A stretch of DNA of 64,000 nucleotides from positions 1,054,001 through 1,118,000 of the forward strand of contig NZ_JARVRS010000001.1 in the NCBI RefSeq assembly GCF_030209575.1, given 5' to 3'. Below are positions 17,279-24,329 of this stretch, piece by piece; positions within the stretch are counted from its first letter, which is position 1; every line of letters begins with the position of its first letter. The position numbers and the translations under genes were made by a program. The stretch comes from Leifsonia sp. fls2-241-R2A-40a. Lineage in GTDB: Bacteria > Actinomycetota > Actinomycetes > Actinomycetales > Microbacteriaceae. The notes beneath the pieces were generated by a model. The model did no database searches and was not told the DNA's origin. It worked only from the letters and a program-made list of their open reading frames with translations.

Positions 17279-17664
17279 TGGAGCATCCCCGGCTGTTCGA
17301 GGACGGCGACCCGCTCGTCGCCCGCGTGCGCGCCCTCTGCCTCGCGCTCCCCGAGGCTATGGAGACCCTCAACCACGGTCGGCCGTCGTGGAAGGCGGGA
17401 GAGAAGGGGAAGGCGTTCGCGGTGCTGGGAGCGTCGATGGACCGGCCCGACACCCTCGTCTTCAAGCCCGACCCGGCCGAGGCGCCCGCCTGGCGGGAGG
17501 ACCCCCGCGCGTTCGTCCCGAAGTACTGGGGACCGAGCGGATGGCTGGCGATCGACCTCGACCGCACGGCCCTGGATGCGGCGGTGACGGCCGAGCTGAT
17601 CGAGACCTCGTACCGCCAGGTCGCGCTCCGGCGGCAATTGGCGGTCCTGGATGCGGTCATGTAA
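17278..17664 (+). CDS. MmcQ/YjbR family protein
   Basis: A 128-residue protein of the MmcQ/YjbR fold (CyaY-like DNA-binding family name). Typical features are ALCLALPEAMETLNHGRPSWK, a strand GKAFAVLG, FKPDPAE, and PKYWGPSGWLAIDLD followed by a C-terminal helix ending ETSYRQVALRR. These small proteins have no firmly established role. The ATG overlaps the stop of the dienelactone hydrolase by one base, giving translational coupling. Confidence 0.9.
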   Translation: MEHPRLFEDGDPLVARVRALCLALPEAMETLNHGRPSWKAGEKGKAFAVLGASMDRPDTLVFKPDPAEAPAWREDPRAFVPKYWGPSGWLAIDLDRTALDAAVTAELIETSYRQVALRRQLAVLDAVM

Positions 17665-17692
17665 GCTTCTATCCGGCCCGCGTGCGGGCCAT

Positions 17693-17765
17693 GCGCCACT
17701 AGCTCAACGGATAGAGCATCTGACTACGGATCAGAAGGTTGGGGGTTCGAATCCCTCGTGGCGCA
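17693..17765 (+). tRNA. tRNA-Arg (anticodon ACG)
   Basis: A 73-base cloverleaf. The acceptor stem GCGCCAC pairs with GTGGCGC, the anticodon stem TCTGA (17719-17723) pairs with TCAGA (17731-17735), and the loop CTACGGA places ACG at 17726-17728. The T loop TTCGAAT is present. The 3' CCA is not encoded. ACG is read as ICG and serves CGU, CGC and CGA codons. Confidence 0.97.
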
Positions 17766-17784
17766 CACTGGTTGAGACAGTATG

Positions 17785-17822
17785 AAAGCCCCGCAATTCT
17801 TCGGAATTGCGGGGCTTTTCTT
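17785..17822 (+). terminator. Intrinsic terminator after tRNA-Arg, UUCG tetraloop
   Basis: A perfect 15-bp stem (17785-17799 against 17804-17818) closed by C(TTCG)G, the extra-stable tetraloop, and followed by T-rich sequence. It can also end the minus-strand surface operon that stops at 17871. Confidence 0.95.
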
Positions 17823-17870
17823 ATGCCCGGGAACCTGTGGCGTGCTCGGCCGCCGCCAGAGCAAGCAGGG

Positions 17871-18521
17871 TCAGTGGGTGAGCTGCGCTTCGAGGACGAG
17901 GTTGTTCTCCGAGGGGGTGTTCCGGGGGTTCTGGAGGCACGTGATGATGACGAGACGGCCCGGCTGGTTCTCCCAGGTGGCGGCGTCGGCGGCCAGCTGG
18001 GGTTTCGGGACGATATGGCTGCCGGTGACCGTGTAGGTGTGGTCGCCGAGGGTGATGGAGGTTCCAGCCTGTAGCGCCGAGGTCTGGCGGGGGATGTCGA
18101 TGAGGTAGTTGCCGGGGGCGAGTCCGCCGCCGCGGATCGAGTGGGTGACGAGGAAGATGGCGCCGTTGTCGGGTGTGCTGACCGCGGTGCCCAAGTTCGT
18201 GAGGTGATACGCGGCTGTGAATCCGGGCGGTTCGACGGTGGGGCTGGTGGTGGCGATCTCGTCGACTTCGACGTCGAGTCCGACACTGGGAATGGCGAGT
18301 CGGATGCCGGTGTCCGTGGTGGCGTGCGGGATCTCGGCCGCTTTGTCGGCTTGTTCGGTTGCGACGGGGTCGCCGCGGAGGTCGAGCAACTGTGAGTGGC
18401 TGGAGCCGGCGGCGCTGGAGTTGGTGAGCGCGAGCGCGCCGACAGTTCCGGCCGCACAGATGAGTGCGAACCCGGCGAGGGCTAGGGGCCACCGTCTGCG
18501 GCGGCGTGGGGTGGAGGTCAT
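17871..18521 (-). CDS. Sortase (class E/F-like) transpeptidase
   Basis: A 216-residue sortase. A basic start (RRRRR) and one hydrophobic helix at about 11-33 form the N-terminal membrane anchor. The catalytic triad is visible as His127 in LVTHS, Cys195 in VIITC, and an Arg a few residues later (Arg200 in LQNPR). The strand AIPSVGLDVEVDEI is the usual first strand of the sortase barrel. Sortases cut a C-terminal LPxTG-type signal and join the protein to cell-wall precursor. The neighbouring 54-residue peptide carries LAVTG, the kind of motif known for class E sortases. Last gene of the minus-strand surface locus. Confidence 0.93.
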   Translation of the reverse strand: MTSTPRRRRRWPLALAGFALICAAGTVGALALTNSSAAGSSHSQLLDLRGDPVATEQADKAAEIPHATTDTGIRLAIPSVGLDVEVDEIATTSPTVEPPGFTAAYHLTNLGTAVSTPDNGAIFLVTHSIRGGGLAPGNYLIDIPRQTSALQAGTSITLGDHTYTVTGSHIVPKPQLAADAATWENQPGRLVIITCLQNPRNTPSENNLVLEAQLTH

Positions 18522-18639
18522 GGGCGCTCGTTTCGGTGCGATCGGTGGCGGCGGTCGTTATCGGGTTCGCTGAGGGACAGGTCGCCACCGGTCCGGCCGG
18601 CGGGTCGGGGTGTCGCGTCGGCCGGACCGGTGGCGGTGC

Positions 18640-19251
18640 TCACGCGACAGGGGTGGCGCGGCGGCGGCCGCGGGTAAGGGCGCGGGTGACCCGGTTGCGC
18701 GGGGCGATGATGACGAGGGCGACGATCATGGCGATCACGAAGCCGAGGACGCCGAACGCCGAGCCGATGAAGCCGTGGCTGAGTTCGTATCCCGGGTGCT
18801 CGCCCCAGGTGTGGGTCGAGGCGACGATGAACCAGAGTCGGGCTTCGTTGACGACGACCAGCGCGGTGGCGCCGACGAGCACGGCGGTCAGCCAGCGGAC
18901 CGGGTGGACGCGGGTGACACCGAGGAGCAGCCCGAGCAGCATCAGGAATGGGCCGAGCATGACGAACACCGAGCACTGCTCGGTGATGATCAGGGCGACG
19001 TCGTAGGGGCCGTCCGCGGACTTGAAGAAGATCGCGTCTCCCGCCGAGCGTGCTCCGCCGTCGGTGAACGGGTTGGCGACGAGCGCCACGAGGGCGGCTT
19101 CGGCGTGGCGGATGACGTCGTTGTAAAACATGATCGCTACGCCGGCGGCGATGACGACGGCGGCCAGCAGCAGCCGCACCACGCGGGTCGGGGTGAACCA
19201 GCGGGGACGGACGGGCTGGCCGATGATGGGGGTGGTCAGTGTGCTTGCCAT
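18640..19251 (-). CDS. Exosortase/archaeosortase-like membrane transpeptidase
   Basis: A 203-residue protein with about five to six membrane helices. The exosortase catalytic set is recognisable: Cys93 in TEQCSVF, Arg138 in NEARLW, and His159 in ELSHG, each at the membrane face. Exosortases process C-terminal signals made of a short motif, a membrane helix and a basic end, such as PEP-CTERM, and are best known from Gram-negative bacteria with polysaccharide loci; actinobacterial forms are less well studied. I cannot assign a subtype. The start follows an ideal TAAGGAGG site. It is flanked by a sortase and a secreted protease, and near a protein with a matching non-LPxTG tail. Confidence 0.85.
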   Translation of the reverse strand: MASTLTTPIIGQPVRPRWFTPTRVVRLLLAAVVIAAGVAIMFYNDVIRHAEAALVALVANPFTDGGARSAGDAIFFKSADGPYDVALIITEQCSVFVMLGPFLMLLGLLLGVTRVHPVRWLTAVLVGATALVVVNEARLWFIVASTHTWGEHPGYELSHGFIGSAFGVLGFVIAMIVALVIIAPRNRVTRALTRGRRRATPVA

Positions 19252-19410
19252 GGTTAGGCCTCCTTAGCTTCGACGCCGATCGGCGCGGCCCGGAAGAGCC
19301 GACGCGACACCGGCTGGGCAATCAGCCATCTGTCACCCCTTAGAGACTGCGGCGCTGCCCGCTCCTGACGGGCCACGCCCCGATGTCCAGGGGCCTACCA
19401 GCAAGGCGGT

Positions 19411-20220
19411 TCAGGAGCGGACGCAGCCGGACGTGGTGACGAAGCAGCCGGTGCCGTCGTTGCCGGACGGGTACCCCCAGGAGCTCCAGGACTCGCTGTC
19501 GGCCCAGACATGGTTTTGCAGCGCCCACACCGGTACAAACGAGGAGAACAAGAATTTGCCGTTGGCGTCCTGGTACAACATCGACACCCAGCCGTAGAGG
19601 GTGACGCCGCCGCGGCCGTCGTACCACCACACCGGTCCGCCCGAGTCGCCACCTGCCACCGGTATGGTCATGTAGCACCCGGTGTCGGTGACCTTGCAGG
19701 ATTCCTTGACGGTGCCGCACCGGAATCCCCCAGCGGCGAGCGTCGGTGCCGAACTTCCGGAATGGCAGATCTGCTGCCCGGCAACGACGTCGCCGGGATG
19801 AGCGACACCGCTGATCGGGGCGTCCGGCCAGGCGGCCGACACCCGCATGATCGGTGGAATCGGTCGGGTGCCTGTGGAGATGAGCCCGGCATCCGGGTAG
19901 ACGATGTGACCGGCGTAGGTGGTGTAGGCCACGCGGCCCAGGAATCCGGTCCCCGCGCCGATCTCGGTCCGGTCGGCGCCCAGCGGGCCGTCCATGTGGC
20001 CGACGCCGGGCAGGAAGTAGACACCGCGACTCAGGTACACACCGCCACCGGCAGTACCGCCGTTCACCTGCGCCGAACCCGCCGGATGGGTTGCGGTGCT
20101 CCAGGTCCAGTCGTTCGCAGCCACAGCCGGTCCGGCTCCCGCGAGCACCACCACCGCCGCGATCGCCAACCCAGCAGCGGCCCTACGAATTCCGCTCCGG
20201 CTCGCTTTGACTTTCTGCAT
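19411..20220 (-). CDS. Secreted S1-type (chymotrypsin-fold) serine protease
   Basis: A 269-residue exported protein. Residues 1-35 are a classical signal peptide (basic start, helix AIAAVVVLAGAG, cut near AVA-A). The nucleophile Ser193 lies in GGDSGGPVWW, the probable Asp110 in YPDAGLI, and His75 in PGVGHMDG. The usual TAGHC around the histidine is missing, so the triad is inferred from spacing (35 and 83 residues), which resembles small bacterial S1 proteases. Four further cysteines could form two disulfides, and a C-terminal pair a third. It has no anchoring tail. A good AAAGGAGT site precedes ATG 20220. It might process or release surface proteins of the same locus. Confidence 0.85.
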   Translation of the reverse strand: MQKVKASRSGIRRAAAGLAIAAVVVLAGAGPAVAANDWTWSTATHPAGSAQVNGGTAGGGVYLSRGVYFLPGVGHMDGPLGADRTEIGAGTGFLGRVAYTTYAGHIVYPDAGLISTGTRPIPPIMRVSAAWPDAPISGVAHPGDVVAGQQICHSGSSAPTLAAGGFRCGTVKESCKVTDTGCYMTIPVAGGDSGGPVWWYDGRGGVTLYGWVSMLYQDANGKFLFSSFVPVWALQNHVWADSESWSSWGYPSGNDGTGCFVTTSGCVRS

Positions 20221-20322
20221 GGGTTGACTCCTTTTCCTCCTCGGCGGCGCCCGGTGCGGCGGCGGCGTCTCACTGGTATGGACGCGGCTGGCACGCAACT
20301 ATGACGGTGACACCCAAAGACG

Positions 20323-20361
20323 AAGGGGGGTTGCCCTCGGGATGGGAGGGCAACCCCCCTT
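20323..20361 (-). terminator. Hairpin terminator downstream of the LAVTG peptide gene
   Basis: A perfect 15-bp G/C-rich stem (20323-20337 against 20347-20361) with a 9-base loop, 25 bases after the stop of the minus-strand peptide gene. It probably separates that abundant transcript from the protease-exosortase-sortase genes or limits read-through into them. Confidence 0.75.
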
Positions 20362-20385
20362 CGGGAGTTTGCGTTTCGGGTTCGG

Positions 20386-20550
20386 TCAGTCGGTGGTGTG
20401 CTGATCACGACGGATCAGGCCCGTGCGCAGGAGCAGGGCTCCGGCGACGAGGAGGCTGCCGACGATGACGATGAAGCCTGCGCTTGAGAGGCCGGTCACG
20501 GCGAGTGCGCCGCCAGCCATGACACCGATACCGGCGACATTTCCGTACAT
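20386..20550 (-). CDS. 54-residue peptide with LAVTG sorting signal
   Basis: A very small gene below usual ORF cut-offs. The peptide starts MYGNVAGIGVMAGGA, carries LAVTG at residues 16-20, then a single hydrophobic helix (about 24-41) and a basic LIRRDQ end. Motif, helix and positive tail are the three parts of a sortase signal, so the whole product is little more than a sorting signal with 15 residues in front. GAAAGGAACGACC precedes ATG 20550, codon use matches the neighbours, and a terminator follows. If a sortase cuts between Thr and Gly, a roughly 19-residue glycine-rich peptide would be left on the wall. No function known to me. Confidence 0.75.
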   Translation of the reverse strand: MYGNVAGIGVMAGGALAVTGLSSAGFIVIVGSLLVAGALLLRTGLIRRDQHTTD

Positions 20551-20609
20551 GGTCGTTCCTTTCAGGCCGGCCGGCCCACCGTGTGGTGATGGGCCGGCCG
20601 GCGGTTGGG

Positions 20610-22091
20610 TCAGGCCTGCGGGGCAGCCTGGGTCGCGATGCGGCGGCTGCGGATCTTCAGCGCGCCTGCGGTGCCGAGACCGGCGGCTGCGAAGAGACCG
20701 AGCAGCAGCAGACCGCCCGGCTCGACGATCGGGCCGACCAGCGGGTCGCCCACGTTCAGCGCGATGGTCGTGGTGGTGATCGTGCCCTTGTTGTTCTGCT
20801 CGACCTTGATGATGGCGTTGGGGTCCGGGTTGAGGGCCCCCGCGTCCGGCTGGCAGGACCAGGTGCCGTCACCGGCGACGGCGGTGGTGCACACCGGGTC
20901 GCCGTTGGCGTCCTTGACCGTGATCGTCGCCCCCGGGACACCAGTACCGGTGAACGGAACCTTGCCATCGTTCGCGTAGTCGGTACCGGCGGTCGGGGAA
21001 GTGACCACCAGCGCCTGCGGGAGGACGATCGGCGTCAATGTCCCATCGGCGTTGCTCTGGTACACCGTCCCGTCGGGCGTAATGCCGAGCACCGCAAGGG
21101 TTCCATCGGATCGCTGGTCCGCGGAGATGCTGGTGAAGGTGACCCCAGCGGGTGCAGACATCTTCACACCGTCGTAGCGATAGATGTTGCCGTCGGTTCC
21201 CAGAGCGTAGAGCGCGGCAGCGGTCTGTACTGCCGGGACCGGAACGGCCGCCTTGACGAGGGCAGTGTTCGTCGCGTTGCTCTGATACACGGTACCGTCG
21301 GTCGCGATCGCAAGAACTGCGCCGCTAGCGGTAACGCGCTGGTCACCGGAAATGGATTTGAAGGTCACTCCCGCGGGGGCGGTGAGCTGCACGCCGTCCG
21401 CCCGGTAAACCTGGCCATTCGTGCCGAGGAAGTACAGGGCTTCGGCTGTCGCGGTCGCGGTCTGGGGCGAGATCGGCGACTTCCCGAGGCTGGTGTTCGT
21501 AGCGTCGCTCGCGTAGACCAGGCCATCCACGCCGATCGCGAGGACGGCGGGTGCACCGGTGGTGCGCTGACTTGCCGAGATGGACGTGTACGACTGGCCA
21601 GACTGCGACACTAGCTGGCGGCCGGAGTAGAAATAGACCTGCCCATCCGAGCCGAGGGCATATTCGCCATACGACGTCTGGGTGGCCTTCACCCCGGCAG
21701 GAAGCGGGATCTTGGTCATGGTGTTGTTGACCGACTCTCCCACCCAGAGGGAGCCGTCGGAAGCGATGCCCATGACGATGGTCTTGGACCCGTCGACGGT
21801 CTGGCTCGCAGAAATCGACGTGAACGTGAGGCCGGCGGGCGACTTGACCTCCGAGCCGTTCCAGTTGTAGATGTGGCCGTCCGATCCGAGGATGTAGAGG
21901 GCAGCACTGGTCTCCGCGCCGGTGACGGCGGGAGCAGTCGACGCGGCGGCGGTCTGGACGATGGCCTGCTGGGCGGTCAGGCCCAACGACTGGCCGGCGG
22001 GCGCAGGGGCGGCGTTCGCGGCCGCGCCGAAGGCGCAGCTGGCCAGCAGGCCGGCGGAGACGCCAACGATGAACTTGTTTCGAGTACGCAT
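20610..22091 (-). CDS. Exported beta-propeller-like repeat protein with exosortase-type tail
   Basis: A 493-residue surface protein. A signal peptide (1-28, cut near ANA-AP) is followed by four repeats of about 68 residues between 62 and 358. Each repeat has two half-units of the form LGxDGxxY, giving eight strands-plus-loops like a tachylectin or RCC1-type propeller. Residues about 362-447 form an Ig-like domain with one Cys pair. The end is EPGG (457-460), a helix to about 479, and RSRR, a motif-helix-basic tail that is not LPxTG. This fits the neighbouring exosortase-like enzyme better than the sortase. GAGGAAAAACAC precedes ATG 22091. Ligand unknown. Confidence 0.88.
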   Translation of the reverse strand: MRTRNKFIVGVSAGLLASCAFGAAANAAPAPAGQSLGLTAQQAIVQTAAASTAPAVTGAETSAALYILGSDGHIYNWNGSEVKSPAGLTFTSISASQTVDGSKTIVMGIASDGSLWVGESVNNTMTKIPLPAGVKATQTSYGEYALGSDGQVYFYSGRQLVSQSGQSYTSISASQRTTGAPAVLAIGVDGLVYASDATNTSLGKSPISPQTATATAEALYFLGTNGQVYRADGVQLTAPAGVTFKSISGDQRVTASGAVLAIATDGTVYQSNATNTALVKAAVPVPAVQTAAALYALGTDGNIYRYDGVKMSAPAGVTFTSISADQRSDGTLAVLGITPDGTVYQSNADGTLTPIVLPQALVVTSPTAGTDYANDGKVPFTGTGVPGATITVKDANGDPVCTTAVAGDGTWSCQPDAGALNPDPNAIIKVEQNNKGTITTTTIALNVGDPLVGPIVEPGGLLLLGLFAAAGLGTAGALKIRSRRIATQAAPQA

Positions 22092-22567
22092 GTGTTTTTC
22101 CTCGGGAAAGAAGTAATTGAGTGGGGTAAGGACGGCGGATGTGTGTGCCGTCATGGAGAAGAGACGCCGATGGCGCGGTCGGATGACGCGTCCTCGGGGA
22201 AAATCGGCGAACACTCAGAAACGGCGAGGATCCGCCGGCCAGACAACCGTCGCGAGTACGAAATCGTTGTCGCCAAGCGGTGATCAAGCGGTGCGTGCGC
22301 GGCTCGTCGCCGGCTCGGTCGACTCCGACTATGCGATCAAGCCCGCCGTCGGAAGCCGAAGGAGTTCACGCAACAGATTCGGTACGGAACCGAGTCTCTA
22401 TTAGTGGACGCTCTGTACTGAGGCGTCTGCCGCAGGGACGTTTTGAGGGCCCTGCGAGCACTTCTCGACACCCGACAGAACAGGCAAGCTCATGCGGACT
22501 CCCCATCCTCTCCCCTTCTGCGGCATCAGCGTTTCTGCGCTCACGAACCCCTTGGCGGTGATGTGAG
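22092..22567. other. 476-base divergent intergenic region
   Basis: This lies between the minus-strand propeller gene and the plus-strand glycosyltransferase and should hold both promoters and leaders. It contains a 7-bp hairpin, CGCAGGG (22431-22437) with CCCTGCG (22450-22456), in the glycosyltransferase leader. Short open frames here show no ribosome site or coding bias. I see no known riboswitch. Confidence 0.6.
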
Positions 22568-23908
22568 ATGGACGTCGTCATCGTCATCCTCAACACGCTC
22601 GCGCAGGTCGTCATGATCTTCTCGCTCGTGTACTTCCTGGCAATGATGGGCGCCGGCATCCATGAGAACCGCAAGTTGGGCTCGAAGCTCGGCGATCAGA
22701 GCCGAACCCGTTATGAAGACCCCTTCATCGACAACCCGGAGACCTTCGACGTCTACGTGATGATCCCGTGTCTCAACGAAGAAGCCGTCATCGGTCCGAC
22801 CGTCGCCGCGCTCCGCAACGGGGCTCGCGTGACGACCATCGTGATCGACGACGCCTCGGATGACAGCACGTCCGAGATCGCACGACGCGAAGGCGGGGAG
22901 AACACGATCGTCCTGCGTCGGGAACTGCCCGATGCGCGCACCGGTAAAGGCGAAGCGCTCAACGACGCCTACCGACTGGTTCGGCGTCTCGTGGCCGAGC
23001 GAGAGCAGGACACCTCGCGTGTGATCATCCTGGTCATGGACGCAGACGGGCGCCTCTCCGATGGTGCCCTCAGCCACGTCCTCCCCCTTTTCGAGGAGCC
23101 GAAGGTCGGTGGGGTTCAGCTGCCCGTGCGAATCCGCAACCGCAGCAAGAACTTCCTCACCCGCTTCCAGGACTTCCAGTTCTGGTCGATGTCGGCGGTC
23201 ACGCAGGTGGGACGTCGCAAGATCGGCACGGTCTCGCTCGGTGGCAACGGCCAGTTCACCCGCATGGCGGCGCTCGAGGGCCTGAACGCCATGCCGTGGT
23301 CGTCCTCGCTCACCGAAGATCTCGACCTTGCCGTCAGCCTGTCAAACGACGGCTGGGAACTGACCACCACGCCGTTCGCCTCTGTCGATCAGCAGGCGGT
23401 CGAGAGCCTCCGGCGCCTCATCGTCCAGCGTCGTCGTTGGTATCAGGGGCACATGATGGCCGGCAAGCGACTCCCCGAGATCTGGACCAACCCGAAGCTC
23501 TCCGTGGCTAAGGTCCTCGAACTCACCGGATACCTGATCGTTCCGTGGATCTTCGACCTGCCCTGGTCGATCCTCTCCCACTGGGTGCTGTTCCTGTCGC
23601 TCACCACCGTTGCGTCGTCCGTGACCGTGGTCGTCGGACCGCTGACCGTGACCGTGGCCGTCTTGACCTGGTATCTCCTGACCTTCGCTCCTGCGTTGTT
23701 CACCAGCTGGGTCTACCTCCGCCGGGATCCCGAGTGCTCACCCTGGCGTGCGTTGCTCATCGGTCACTCGTTCGTCGTGATGAACTACCTCTCCTACATC
23801 TGCGCGTGGGGGGCGCTCATCCGAATCATCCAGCGGAAGAACGGCTGGGACAAGACGAAGCGCACCGTCGAAGCACCGGTCTCGGGGCTGGTCGACACGC
23901 AAGTCTGA
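22568..23908 (+). CDS. Processive family 2 glycosyltransferase (polysaccharide synthase)
   Basis: A 446-residue membrane glycosyltransferase. One N-terminal helix (about 5-27) is followed by a GT-A domain with Asp94-95 in VIDDASDD, the metal site DAD at 158-160, the catalytic base TED at 249-251, and QRRRW at 287-291, the Q(Q/R)xRW motif of processive enzymes such as cellulose, hyaluronan and poly-GlcNAc synthases. Four to five C-terminal helices would form the export channel. It should polymerise a beta-linked sugar and pass it through the membrane. The sugar is not readable from sequence. No PilZ domain is present. It faces the surface-protein operon and precedes a secreted SGNH hydrolase. 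Confidence 0.93.
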   Translation: MDVVIVILNTLAQVVMIFSLVYFLAMMGAGIHENRKLGSKLGDQSRTRYEDPFIDNPETFDVYVMIPCLNEEAVIGPTVAALRNGARVTTIVIDDASDDSTSEIARREGGENTIVLRRELPDARTGKGEALNDAYRLVRRLVAEREQDTSRVIILVMDADGRLSDGALSHVLPLFEEPKVGGVQLPVRIRNRSKNFLTRFQDFQFWSMSAVTQVGRRKIGTVSLGGNGQFTRMAALEGLNAMPWSSSLTEDLDLAVSLSNDGWELTTTPFASVDQQAVESLRRLIVQRRRWYQGHMMAGKRLPEIWTNPKLSVAKVLELTGYLIVPWIFDLPWSILSHWVLFLSLTTVASSVTVVVGPLTVTVAVLTWYLLTFAPALFTSWVYLRRDPECSPWRALLIGHSFVVMNYLSYICAWGALIRIIQRKNGWDKTKRTVEAPVSGLVDTQV

Positions 23909-23922
23909 AGCCGACCCGGACG

Positions 23923-23960
23923 CAGCGCCAATACCCCTCAAGTTGTGGGTATTGGCGCTG
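23923..23960 (+). terminator. Terminator after the glycosyltransferase
   Basis: A perfect 14-bp stem (23923-23936 against 23947-23960) with a 10-base loop, 15 bases after the stop codon. The T-tract is weak. Confidence 0.75.
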
Positions 23961-24329
23961 CTCGTGCAGCACATCCAGCTGAATGCCGAGCTCTTCACCT
24001 CTGCTGACTGCCCGACCTATGGGGCTGCAACCGCGGTCCGATCCCGACTTCTGTCGTACGCGAATGCCCACCTCTCGATCGGCCGAGCTTCGGCCTCGCC
24101 AGCTGGGCGGCGAAGGTAGCGGGGCGCTGACTCGCTAGGAATTCTCGTTCAGTGGCTTCGCTGTCGTCCGTCCCGATCGGAGCGAGCTGCCGGGCGTCCT
24201 TTACCCGTGATTCGTCATCGTCCGTAGACCGGGACGTCTACGTAAATACAGGCGTATCGGCGCGCTTCCGAGTGGGCCGTCCGCTTGAGGTGATCGGATT
24301 TCGATCGCCGCGTGACGAAAGGCAGATTC
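23961..24329. other. 369-base intergenic region before the SGNH hydrolase
   Basis: I see no gene here. One 62-codon frame lacks a ribosome site. The stretch around 24235-24260 is unusually A/T-rich for this genome and is the likeliest place for the hydrolase promoter, but no clear -35/-10 pair stands out. Confidence 0.5.

Noticed and set aside
22117-22404. Small open frames between the propeller and glycosyltransferase genes
   Set aside because: No ribosome site, no typical codon bias, Arg/Ser-rich products. Treated as promoter region.
22092-22567. Possible cyclic-di-GMP or cyclic-di-AMP riboswitch before the glycosyltransferase
   Set aside because: I looked for the conserved cores and found none; only a short 7-bp hairpin is present.
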